From: Bacilli bacterium
GTDB taxonomy: Bacteria; Bacillota_I; Bacilli_A; RF39; UBA660
Reading direction: 5' to 3'
NCBI GenBank assembly: GCA_900768345.1
Contig: CAAGCO010000007.1
Coordinates: forward strand, 228,984 to 292,983
DNA length: 64,000 bases
The notes under the pieces were generated by a model. That model was not told the origin of the DNA. It searched no databases and was given only the letters and a program-made list of their open reading frames with translations. Below, piece by piece: positions 8,750 through 16,437 of this stretch (the first letter of the stretch is position 1; the number at the start of each line of letters is the position of its first letter). Made by a program: the position numbers and the translations under genes.

Positions 8750-9943
8750 ATGAAGATATTATGTGTTAATGCTGGTAGTTCTTCTTTAAAATTTCAATTA
8801 GTTGAAATGCCTGAAGAGAAGTTACTTATTAGCGGTTATTTTGAAAAGATTGGTTTAAAAGATAGCTTTTGGACTACTAAAGTAAATGGTAAAAAATATA
8901 AAGAAACTAAATTCTTAAAGAATCATACTGAAGCTGCTGAAGCTTTAATTGAAGAATTATTAAAATATAAAGTAGTTGAGAGTTTAGAAGAAATTAAAGG
9001 TGTAGGACATAGAGTTTTACATGGTGGTGAAAAGTATAGTGACTCAGTTTTAATTACTGATGAAGTTATTGAAGATATTAAGTCTTTAACAAAATTAGGA
9101 CCTCTTCATCATCCAGGAAACTTAGCTGGAATTGAAGCTATGCAAAAAGCACTTCCAGGGGTACCAATGGTAGCTGTATATGATACTGCTTTCCATCAAA
9201 CTATGCCTAAAGTAAATTATATGTATCCAGTACCTATGGAATGGTATACTAAGTATGGTGTACGTAAATATGGTTTCCATGGAACTAGTCATAAATATAT
9301 TACTTTAAAAATGAAAGAAAAATTAGGTAAGGATGACGTTAATCTAATTATTTGTCATATTGGTAGTGGAGCTTCTATTAGTGTTATTAAAGATGGTAAA
9401 TGTTATGATACTACTATGGGTATTAGTCCACTTGATGGATTAATGATGGGTACTCGTAGTGGAGCTATTGACCCTTCAATCATTGAATACGTTGCTAAAG
9501 AATCTGGAGAAGATATTGAACAAATTACTAATGATTTAAATAAGAAGAGTGGTCTTCTTGGAATTAGTGGATTTAGTGATTGTAGAGATGTTGAAGATGC
9601 TGCTGCTAATGGAGATGAGAATGCTATATTAGCACTTGATATGTATAATGATCGTATTGCTAAATATATAGCTGAATATTATATTAAATTAGATGGTAAA
9701 GTAGATTCAATTGTATTCACTGCTGGTGTTGGTGAAAATGGTATTGAAGCACGTAAAGCTATTTTAGGAAGACTTGGTGCTTTAGGAATCAAAATAGATG
9801 ATGAAAAGAATGCTAAAATTGCTGGATTCAAAGATGAAGTAGAAGGAATTATTTCTACTGATGACTCTAGTGTTGTAGTTAGAGTTCTTCCAACTAACGA
9901 AGAGATTATGATTATTAAAGATACTTATAATCTAGTAAAATAG
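8750..9943 (+). CDS. ackA: acetate kinase
   Basis: 397 aa, the usual length. Converts acetyl phosphate and ADP to acetate and ATP, the energy-yielding end of the Pta-AckA route in fermenting bacteria. ASKHA-fold signatures: ILCVNAGSSSLKFQL at the N-terminus, GHRVLHGG, VAVYDTAFHQTMP, RKYGFHGTSHKY, HIGSGASI, DTTMGISPLDGLMMGTRSG and FTAGVGENG. The N-terminal signature keeps Asn and Ser; catalytic Asp and His are in the DTAFH motif. AGAAGG site and an extended -10 promoter precede it. Codon use here is somewhat richer in GCT/GGT than in its neighbours, consistent with high expression. No pta gene is adjacent. Confidence 0.97.
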   Translation: MKILCVNAGSSSLKFQLVEMPEEKLLISGYFEKIGLKDSFWTTKVNGKKYKETKFLKNHTEAAEALIEELLKYKVVESLEEIKGVGHRVLHGGEKYSDSVLITDEVIEDIKSLTKLGPLHHPGNLAGIEAMQKALPGVPMVAVYDTAFHQTMPKVNYMYPVPMEWYTKYGVRKYGFHGTSHKYITLKMKEKLGKDDVNLIICHIGSGASISVIKDGKCYDTTMGISPLDGLMMGTRSGAIDPSIIEYVAKESGEDIEQITNDLNKKSGLLGISGFSDCRDVEDAAANGDENAILALDMYNDRIAKYIAEYYIKLDGKVDSIVFTAGVGENGIEARKAILGRLGALGIKIDDEKNAKIAGFKDEVEGIISTDDSSVVVRVLPTNEEIMIIKDTYNLVK

Positions 9944-9956
9944 AAAGAAGTAATTA

Positions 9957-10919
9957 ATGAATAATATTTATAAATCAATATATAATGAGATTAAGAAATT
10001 TAAGAAGATTTATATAGCTAGACATATAGGGCCTGATCCTGATGCATTTGGTAGTCAAATGTCACTTAAAGATTCTATTCTTCTTACATTTCCAAGTAAA
10101 GAAGTTTATGCTGTAGGAACAACTGTTTCAAGATTTAAATATTTTGGTAAAGTTGATAAAGTAAATTCTTATGATTTTGAAAATGCTTTATTAATAGTAG
10201 TTGATACTCCAGATAATAAACGTGTTGATATAGATAATTTCTTATCATTTAAGCATGTTATTAAAATAGATCATCATCCTTTAGTAGATAAATATAGCGA
10301 TATAGAATTAATTAGAGAAGATGCAAGTAGTGCATCAGAACTTGTATTAGAACTTATAAATAATACGAAATTAAAGATGAATGAAAGTATTGCTGGTAAA
10401 ATATATATTGGAATAGTAAGTGATTCTAATAGATTCTTATTTAATGTTAATTATAAAACATTTGAACTTGTTAGTGAATTAATTAAAAAATATAAACTTG
10501 ATGTAGAGAAGTTATATAGACTTGTATATGCTAAACCTTTAAGCGAAGTTAGACTTATGGGTTATATAGCTTCTACTATGAAAGTTGATAAAAATGGTTT
10601 TGGATGTATCGAACTTGAAGATGATGTTATTCAATCATTAAATTCGGATATATCTGCTGCATCTAATATGATTAATGATTTTAACAATATTAATGAAGTA
10701 GTAGTGTGGGCTTTTTCTTCACATGATGCTAAAAATAATATGTATAGAGTTAATATTAGAAGTAGGGGACCTGTGATAAATGAAATTGCTGCTAAATATC
10801 ATGGTGGTGGACATAAATATGCAAGTGGCGTTAGAACAGATTCAAAAGAAGATGTTGATAACTTAATGAAAGACTTATCAAAAGCATGTAAAGAATATAC
10901 AGAAAGAGAGAAGAATTAA
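9957..10919 (+). CDS. nrnA: DHH-family phosphoesterase (NrnA-like nanoRNase/pAp phosphatase)
   Basis: 320 aa. DHH domain: HIGPDPDAFGS (variant of HxxPDGDAxGS), VVDTPD, and IDHHPLVDKY for the DHH motif, followed by SSASELV. The C-terminal DHHA1 domain ends with HGGGHKYASG. Size and domain order match Bacillus NrnA, which degrades 2-5 nt RNAs and dephosphorylates pAp. It lies 13 bases after ackA and 1 base before engB, so all three are likely co-transcribed from the ackA promoter. A cyclic-dinucleotide phosphodiesterase role is possible but less likely without PAS/GGDEF domains. Confidence 0.85.
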   Translation: MNNIYKSIYNEIKKFKKIYIARHIGPDPDAFGSQMSLKDSILLTFPSKEVYAVGTTVSRFKYFGKVDKVNSYDFENALLIVVDTPDNKRVDIDNFLSFKHVIKIDHHPLVDKYSDIELIREDASSASELVLELINNTKLKMNESIAGKIYIGIVSDSNRFLFNVNYKTFELVSELIKKYKLDVEKLYRLVYAKPLSEVRLMGYIASTMKVDKNGFGCIELEDDVIQSLNSDISAASNMINDFNNINEVVVWAFSSHDAKNNMYRVNIRSRGPVINEIAAKYHGGGHKYASGVRTDSKEDVDNLMKDLSKACKEYTEREKN

Positions 10920-10920
10920 T

Positions 10921-11508
10921 ATGGAGATTACTAAAGTAGATGAACCAATTATTGCTGTTAGAATTAGTCAATATCCTGAAGATAAGAAAAACGAATTCTT
11001 ATGTTTAGGTAGAAGCAATGTTGGTAAAAGTAGTTTTATTAATACTATAGTTAATAGAAAAAACTTAGCAAGAACTAGTTCAAAACCTGGTAAAACAACA
11101 ACACTTAATTTTTATAAAGTTAATGATGACTTTTATATAGTTGATGTTCCTGGTTATGGATATGCTGCTACTAGTAAAAAACAAATTGAAAAATTTGGTG
11201 TAATGATAGAAGAATACTTAAAGCAAAGACAGTACTTAAAACATGTATTCTTACTTATTGATTATAGACATAAACCTACCGAAGATGATGTACTTATGTA
11301 TAAATTCTTAAAGTATTACAATCTTCCTGTAACAATAGTAGCTACTAAATATGATAAAGTAAATCGTTCTTTAAGAGCTAAACAAGATGATTTAATTAAA
11401 TCTACATTAAATCCATCACTTGGAGATGAAATAATTAATTTTTCAAGTGTAACTAAAATCGGTAAAGATAGAGTTTATGAAATTATAGAAAATTATTTTG
11501 AAAAATAG
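10921..11508 (+). CDS. engB: ribosome-biogenesis GTPase EngB/YsxC
   Basis: 195 aa. Essential GTPase needed for large-subunit assembly. G1 is LGRSNVGKSSFIN, G2 the TSSKPGKTTTLNF segment, G3 DVPGYGYA, G4 ATKYDK and G5 SSVTK near the C-terminus. It follows nrnA by a single base and is probably read from the ackA promoter. Its 3' flank holds a combined terminator and promoter for the next gene. Confidence 0.95.
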   Translation: MEITKVDEPIIAVRISQYPEDKKNEFLCLGRSNVGKSSFINTIVNRKNLARTSSKPGKTTTLNFYKVNDDFYIVDVPGYGYAATSKKQIEKFGVMIEEYLKQRQYLKHVFLLIDYRHKPTEDDVLMYKFLKYYNLPVTIVATKYDKVNRSLRAKQDDLIKSTLNPSLGDEIINFSSVTKIGKDRVYEIIENYFEK

Positions 11509-11537
11509 TTGAAAAAAAGCCTTTATTCTATTATAAT
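11509..11537 (+). promoter_or_regulatory. SigA-type promoter for the prepilin gene, inside the engB terminator
   Basis: TTGAAA (11509-11514), 17 bases, TATAAT (11532-11537). The -10 box sits in the loop of the hairpin that terminates engB. Confidence 0.65.
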
Positions 11538-11560
11538 GTACATATAGAATAGAGGTTTTT
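11520..11560 (+). terminator. engB terminator hairpin
   Basis: 12-bp stem (11520-11531 with 11544-11555, one G-T pair), 12-base loop, then TTTTT. It ends four bases before the next ATG, so the prepilin mRNA may keep the 3' arm. Confidence 0.6.
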
Positions 11561-11563
11561 AAT

Positions 11564-12307
11564 ATGAATAAAAAAGGTTTTACTTTAACTGAGTTATTAG
11601 TTGTTATAGCACTTATTTCTATAATCGTTTTAATTGCTGTTCCAAGTGTTGTATCAATTAGTAAAAGAATTAATAAGAGAGTTTATAATGCTAAAATTCA
11701 AGAAATAGTTACTGCTGCTGAGTTATATGGTACAAATAATCCTGATTTATTTAATGGAAGAAGCGAAGTAAAAATATATATTTCAGAACTTGTAAATAAG
11801 GGATTTGTAAGTACTGATTCTAAACCTGATACTGCTGTATGTAAAGCAGATTCATCTGAACATAGATCTTCTAAAGGTTGTGTTGTTAACCCAGTAGATA
11901 AAGTATCTATGAATCATGATTACGTAATTATAAAAAAAGAGGCTGCTGGTGTAACAGCAAGTTATGGTGGCGAAACAACTACTATAACAAATGGTACTTT
12001 AGTTGAACAAGTTTGTACAAGATATGAAAATGGAATGTTTACTGGAAAATCAGGTACTGGTACTAATGATTATTGTGCTTGTGATTTTAATGATAATGGT
12101 AAAGTTACAGGTATTTATAAATTAAAAAATGGTAAAGTTGATACAAGTTCACCGGTTAAAGCTTGCATAATTGCTGGAGATGAAACAAATAATTACTTAA
12201 AATATGGTGGTACTATGTGGAGAGTAATGGGAATTTACAATGTATATAATGATCAAACTAGATTAGTTGCTAAAATGATAACTAATGATAATGTTGATGT
12301 ACAATAA
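11564..12307 (+). CDS. type IV prepilin-like protein
   Basis: 247 aa. N-terminus MNKKGFTLTELLVVIALISI is a class III (prepilin) signal: short basic leader, cleavage between G and F, Glu at mature position 5, then a hydrophobic helix. The rest is a globular domain with four Cys in the middle and a YLKYGGTMWRVMGIYN segment, also met in pseudopilins of gut Firmicutes. No assembly ATPase, PilC or prepilin peptidase is nearby, so it is an orphan that must use machinery encoded elsewhere. A second prepilin begins at the right edge of the window. It is a single gene under its own promoter, ending at a shared terminator. Confidence 0.8.
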   Translation: MNKKGFTLTELLVVIALISIIVLIAVPSVVSISKRINKRVYNAKIQEIVTAAELYGTNNPDLFNGRSEVKIYISELVNKGFVSTDSKPDTAVCKADSSEHRSSKGCVVNPVDKVSMNHDYVIIKKEAAGVTASYGGETTTITNGTLVEQVCTRYENGMFTGKSGTGTNDYCACDFNDNGKVTGIYKLKNGKVDTSSPVKACIIAGDETNNYLKYGGTMWRVMGIYNVYNDQTRLVAKMITNDNVDVQ

Positions 12308-12329
12308 AAGATAATCAATGATTATCTTT
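12307..12329. terminator. bidirectional terminator between prepilin and acyltransferase
   Basis: Near-perfect palindrome AAAGATAATCA / TGATTATCTTT (12307-12317, 12319-12329), followed by T-rich sequence on the + side. Confidence 0.7.
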
Positions 12330-12332
12330 TTA

Positions 12333-13328
12333 TTATCTTATATTTATTAATATTCTTCTAAAACTTGCATAGAGAGAAGATAATATAAACGTAATAATTA
12401 ATACTATTGGTGCAAATAATATACATCTTGATTGAGGTATATTATAAAGTAACATTTTCGAATTAAATATAGTATAAACTATATGATCAACTAAACTTGA
12501 TGCAAGATAAATATCCAAACTCATTATTGAAATTGTTACAATAATTCTCTTTAAAAAAGTTGATTTTATATCTATATCATAGAATAGTAAGAACACAACT
12601 ACTGAACTTAAGTATACAGTTAAACTTTCAAAATCTATACTTGATTTATTCATTAGCATGAATGATATAATTTGTATTACAATAAATATAAAAGTTAGTA
12701 GTATTTTATTGTATTTTGGATTTACGTCTTTTAAGTATTTTCCGGTTATGTAATATCCAAGTGGATAAACTGCATACCACCAGTTTGGAAAGTGTATATA
12801 ATCTTTTAATAAATCATTTATTATTCCTGGAAGAATAAATGTTATTATAGATATAATTAATAATATATTTTTATCTTTTGTTTCAAAATTATTGTAAGAG
12901 TTATTTATTATTGGACTTAATAAATATAATCCAATATACATTTCTATATACCAGGAATATCTACATGCTTTAAATGATGTTACTGCTAATAATAAATTTT
13001 TAAATGTTAATTCTTCTAAATTATTATTGATATATTTTTTTACTGTAAATTCTATAATACTATAAAATAACCAAATAATTAGTATATTTATAAGTCCTTT
13101 AAAAAATTTTTTATCATATTTTTTATTATTATTTAAATATCCTGTTAATAATATAAATAGTGGAACACATATCATAAATATATTTCTAATTATAAATTGT
13201 GCTTTCATTCCAATACCATTCTTTGAAACTATATAGTACTTCGTATTTAAAAAAAAGTGTACTGATAGTACCGATATTATCGCTATTACTCTTAGAATAT
13301 CTAAACCATACTTTCTATCTTTCTTCAT
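12333..13328 (-). CDS. membrane acyltransferase (acyltransferase family 3)
   Basis: 331 aa integral membrane protein with about ten hydrophobic helices. The N-terminal YGLDILRVIAIISVLSVHFF has the conserved R and H of the family (RxxAxxxVxxxH). Members O-acetylate or O-succinylate exported sugars, such as peptidoglycan (OatA without its SGNH domain), teichoic acid or polysaccharide. The substrate cannot be told from sequence. It is transcribed alone on the minus strand, between convergent and divergent neighbours. Confidence 0.8.
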   Translation of the reverse strand: MKKDRKYGLDILRVIAIISVLSVHFFLNTKYYIVSKNGIGMKAQFIIRNIFMICVPLFILLTGYLNNNKKYDKKFFKGLINILIIWLFYSIIEFTVKKYINNNLEELTFKNLLLAVTSFKACRYSWYIEMYIGLYLLSPIINNSYNNFETKDKNILLIISIITFILPGIINDLLKDYIHFPNWWYAVYPLGYYITGKYLKDVNPKYNKILLTFIFIVIQIISFMLMNKSSIDFESLTVYLSSVVVFLLFYDIDIKSTFLKRIIVTISIMSLDIYLASSLVDHIVYTIFNSKMLLYNIPQSRCILFAPIVLIITFILSSLYASFRRILINIR

Positions 13329-13380
13329 TATTCACCCCATATTTAATATATCATAATAATGTATAAAAGTATTATAAAGT

Positions 13381-13409
13381 TTGATTTTTATGTGAAAAAT
13401 TTGTATAAT
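13381..13409 (+). promoter_or_regulatory. SigA-type promoter for pssA-psd
   Basis: TTGATT (13381-13386), 17 bases, TATAAT (13404-13409); 17 bases to the pssA ATG with GAGGTG as ribosome site. Confidence 0.75.
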
Positions 13410-13426
13410 GTTAATAGAGGTGTATT

Positions 13427-14044
13427 ATGATAGGGTTTTACGATTATACTGTAATATTAACATACTTAGGTTTTTCTTCTGGTATGATTGGTATATTTTT
13501 AGCAATAACAGGAAATACTTTTTGGGCAGTAATGTGTTTAATGTTTTCTGGTCTTTGTGATATGTTTGATGGAAGAGTAGCAAGAACTAAGAAAAAAAGA
13601 ACAAATGAAGAAAGACATTTTGGTATACAATTAGATAGTTTATCTGATTTAGTATGTTTTGGTGTTTTACCTGCAATTATTGGTTATTCTTTAGGGATTA
13701 AGTGTACATATTTAGTACCATTAATAATTATTTATCCTTTAGCAGCATTAATTAGACTTGCTTATTTTAATGTTCTTGAAATAACTAGAAATAGTAGTAC
13801 TCCAGTTAAAGAATATACTGGACTTCCAGTTACATCTTCTGCTTTAATATTTCCATTCTTATATATATTTAGAAAATTTTTAGGTAAGTACTTTGTATTA
13901 ATATATGGAATTGTACTATTTGTAGTAGCAGTATTATTTATCAGTAAAATTAAAATTAAAAAACCAGGTATTAAAGTTATGATTGGTTTTATAGTAGTTG
14001 GTGTTATTGAGATATTATTAATATTAGCTGGTAAGTTTCTATGA
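13427..14044 (+). CDS. pssA: CDP-diacylglycerol--serine O-phosphatidyltransferase
   Basis: 205 aa membrane enzyme that makes phosphatidylserine from CDP-diacylglycerol and serine. The CDP-alcohol phosphotransferase motif is visible: DMFDGRVAR, a 12-residue insert, then G-x3-D-x3-D in FGIQLDSLSDLVCFG. The longer insert is typical of Clostridia-type PssA. About six membrane helices. Its stop overlaps the start of psd (ATGA), so the two make phosphatidylethanolamine as a unit. Confidence 0.9.
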   Translation: MIGFYDYTVILTYLGFSSGMIGIFLAITGNTFWAVMCLMFSGLCDMFDGRVARTKKKRTNEERHFGIQLDSLSDLVCFGVLPAIIGYSLGIKCTYLVPLIIIYPLAALIRLAYFNVLEITRNSSTPVKEYTGLPVTSSALIFPFLYIFRKFLGKYFVLIYGIVLFVVAVLFISKIKIKKPGIKVMIGFIVVGVIEILLILAGKFL

Positions 14045-14904
14045 AATATATAGTTAGAAATAGAAATAGTAAAAAAAATATAATTATAGAGTCTAATAAA
14101 GCTCTTAATTTTTTTTATGATACATTTATTGGAAGAATAATTTTAAAACCTTTTATAAGTAAAACGTTTAGTAATCTTATGGCTAAGTATATGAATAGTA
14201 AATATTCATTAAAAAGAGCTACTAAATTTATTAGTAAAAATGATATAAATATATATGAGTGTTCTAAACAAAAATATACATCATATAATGATTTTTTCAT
14301 AAGAAAGGTTGTACCAGCTAAAAGACCTATTAATGCTCATAAAAATGTATTTATTTCACCTTGTGATAGTAAACTTACTGTTTATGAGATTAATGAAGAT
14401 TTAACTTTAAAAATAAAAGATTCATATTATTCAATTGATACTTTAGTTGATAATAATATTATGAATGAATATAAGGGTGGATATGCTTTAGTATTTAGAT
14501 TATCTACTGATAATTATCATAGATATTGTTATATAGATAGTGGCACTAAGGGAAAAAATATTCATATAGATGGTGTTTTTCATACAGTGCAACCTATAGC
14601 ACTTAAACATTACAATTTTTATAAAACTAATACTCGTGAATATACAGTGTTAGATACTAATAATTTTGATAAAGTAATTCAAGTTGAAGTTGGTGCTATG
14701 GGAATAGGCAAGATAGTTAATAATCATCAAGAATATAAATTTAAAAAAGGAGAAGAAAAGGGCTACTTTGAATTTGGTGGTTCTACAATAGTTGTTCTTG
14801 TTAAAAAAGATATAATAACTATTGATGAAGATATATATAGTAATAGTTTAGAAAATATTGAAACAAATGTTAAATATGGAGAAAGAATTGGAATTAAGAA
14901 ATAG
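14041..14904 (+). CDS. psd: phosphatidylserine decarboxylase
   Basis: 287 aa proenzyme that decarboxylates phosphatidylserine to phosphatidylethanolamine. Features: YNDFFIRKVVPAKRPI, SPCDSKLTVYEI, LSTDNYHRYCYID, and near the C-terminus FEFGGSTIVVL. The GGST there is the self-cleavage site that creates the pyruvoyl group on Ser. The catalytic His is in DNYHRY. Coupled to pssA by a four-base overlap. Its last codons form one arm of the terminator. Confidence 0.92.
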   Translation: MKYIVRNRNSKKNIIIESNKALNFFYDTFIGRIILKPFISKTFSNLMAKYMNSKYSLKRATKFISKNDINIYECSKQKYTSYNDFFIRKVVPAKRPINAHKNVFISPCDSKLTVYEINEDLTLKIKDSYYSIDTLVDNNIMNEYKGGYALVFRLSTDNYHRYCYIDSGTKGKNIHIDGVFHTVQPIALKHYNFYKTNTREYTVLDTNNFDKVIQVEVGAMGIGKIVNNHQEYKFKKGEEKGYFEFGGSTIVVLVKKDIITIDEDIYSNSLENIETNVKYGERIGIKK

Positions 14905-14920
14905 TTTCAATTCTTTTTAT
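14882..14920 (+). terminator. terminator overlapping the end of psd
   Basis: 12-bp imperfect stem (14882-14893 pairs with 14904-14915, one G-T), then TTTTATTTT-rich sequence. The 5' arm is inside the coding region. Confidence 0.65.
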
Positions 14921-14924
14921 TTTG

Positions 14925-14933
14925 TGTTATAAT
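14925..14933 (+). promoter_or_regulatory. extended -10 promoter for the kinase-like gene
   Basis: TGT plus TATAAT (14928-14933), 24 bases before ATG at 14957. Confidence 0.6.
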
Positions 14934-14956
14934 ATGGCCATTAATTGGGGGATTAT

Positions 14957-15703
14957 ATGATATTTAAAAGTGTAAAAGAATTAAATCATCATATTAAGGC
15001 TAATTGTGTGGCTATTAGTTTTGGTTCTAAAGGAACTACATATTATGATAAAACTTCTAATAGAGTTATTAAAATATTTGGTATGGCATTAAATTATGAT
15101 GATTATAAATATTTTGAATATAAAGATATTGATTTTTTAAGATTTAAAGGTGTTAAAAACTCTACGTATTTATTTCCTATTGAAATTATATTTTTAAATG
15201 ATAGAGCAATTGGATATAGTTCAGAACTAGCTAAAGGAAGTTCCTTATATAGAATAGACCCATTGAGTGTTAATTTAGATTCAATTAAAAGTGCATTTAT
15301 AAAAGCATTATTAGATGTAAAAGCTATTTCAAATAATGGTATATTAACTGATGATCTCCCTTATAATACACTTTTTTATCCTAAGGGTAGGAAGTTATTT
15401 ATTATTGATACAGACGATTATTCTTTTAGTGATATGGATAGATCTTCTTTATATGCATCTAATAATGCTCAAGTTGGAAATTCTCTTAAAATGTTTTTAG
15501 TTGATGGATATTTTGATGGTGTTGTTCGTAGTAATAAATATTTATATGATTTATATAAAGATGGAGACTTTCTTACATTTTTAAGAGAATATAGAAAAGT
15601 TTTATCAGAAATGTCTTCTAAAAAAGTAGTTACACTTGGTGATGCGTGTGACTATATAGATAAAGAAAATAGAGGAAGTTATATAAGAATATTAGCAAAA
15701 TAA
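14957..15703 (+). CDS. protein-kinase-fold protein, divergent
   Basis: 248 aa from ATG 14957; the GGGGGA ribosome site (14947-14952) overlaps an upstream in-frame TTG and decides the start. The order of motifs resembles a small kinase: a glycine-rich stretch FGSKGTTYYD (about 22-31), a following Lys in VIKIFG (about 39), a hinge-like ELAKGSSLY, a catalytic-loop-like TDDLPYNTLF and IIDTDDYSF in the place of DFG. The canonical HRD is absent. It could phosphorylate a small molecule or be a pseudokinase. Monocistronic, with a shared terminator against gatD. Confidence 0.5.
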   Translation: MIFKSVKELNHHIKANCVAISFGSKGTTYYDKTSNRVIKIFGMALNYDDYKYFEYKDIDFLRFKGVKNSTYLFPIEIIFLNDRAIGYSSELAKGSSLYRIDPLSVNLDSIKSAFIKALLDVKAISNNGILTDDLPYNTLFYPKGRKLFIIDTDDYSFSDMDRSSLYASNNAQVGNSLKMFLVDGYFDGVVRSNKYLYDLYKDGDFLTFLREYRKVLSEMSSKKVVTLGDACDYIDKENRGSYIRILAK

Positions 15704-15738
15704 AAAAGTACTTAGTTAAAGTTTTCTAAGTACTTTTT
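15703..15738. terminator. bidirectional terminator between kinase-like gene and gatD
   Basis: 13-bp perfect inverted repeat AAAAAGTACTTAG / CTAAGTACTTTTT (15703-15715, 15726-15738), 10-base loop; it includes the gatD stop region. Confidence 0.85.
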
Positions 15739-16437
15739 ATATGCTTCTTTTGAAGTCGTTTTTTCAATTTTATAGTCTAATTTTTTAGTTTTGCAAATAC
15801 TCTTAAGTATGTAATCTGTTAAATATGGGTTTCTTATTAGTAATGGCCCAATTGTATGTGTTGCATAAACATTTTTATAAGTAAATCCTTCTTTATTATT
15901 TGTTCCATCATTTGAGAATTTTTCTTCTACTTCTAATAAAGGAGTTTTAATGTTATATACATAATCACATCTATTTTGAAATCCTATAATTGTTTCTTTT
16001 ATTAGATTTGTTTTACCTTTTATTTCACCGACTATTCTATCAGAAGATGCATTTTTAAATGATACTTCTGTTATATACTCAGTGTAGTAATCAAATATAT
16101 CTAATGCATCTAGTTTTGCTTCTTTGGTTTTAATATATTTGCCAAATAAGTCCATTGAGTTACCAGTAAGTATTAAGTATTTATTTGATTCTATATATTT
16201 TTTAAAATCATCTTTTCTTTTTAATATATCTTCTAAGGCTAGTTCTAAACTTTCTTCTGAACCACTTCCAATATAGATAATATCATATTTTTCAAAGTCT
16301 ATTTTATCATTAATACTTTTTAAATCTACTTTTACTTTGATATTACTTCTTGTTAGTTCTTCTTTTATACATCTTGTATTTGCGTTTTCTCCATAAAGAT
16401 TTAGAAGGTCATAATATAAATGTAATACGTTAATCAT
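15712..16437 (-). CDS. gatD: GatD-like glutamine amidotransferase subunit lacking the usual Cys
   Basis: 241 aa. Partner of MurT in the enzyme that amidates D-Glu to D-isoGln on lipid II. Class I glutaminase fold: YYDLLNLYGENANTRCI, YIGSGSEESLELALEDI, and the C-terminal YATHTIGPLLIRNPYL with the His of the catalytic dyad. The nucleophile elbow, normally CGGYQ-like, reads ILTGNSMDLFG (residues 89-99) with no Cys. The three Cys in the protein (C23 and two in the C-terminal half) are elsewhere. Either another residue serves, or ammonia is taken from solution. It overlaps murT by 8 bases on the minus strand. Confidence 0.8.
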   Translation of the reverse strand: MINVLHLYYDLLNLYGENANTRCIKEELTRSNIKVKVDLKSINDKIDFEKYDIIYIGSGSEESLELALEDILKRKDDFKKYIESNKYLILTGNSMDLFGKYIKTKEAKLDALDIFDYYTEYITEVSFKNASSDRIVGEIKGKTNLIKETIIGFQNRCDYVYNIKTPLLEVEEKFSNDGTNNKEGFTYKNVYATHTIGPLLIRNPYLTDYILKSICKTKKLDYKIEKTTSKEAYKKYLENFN

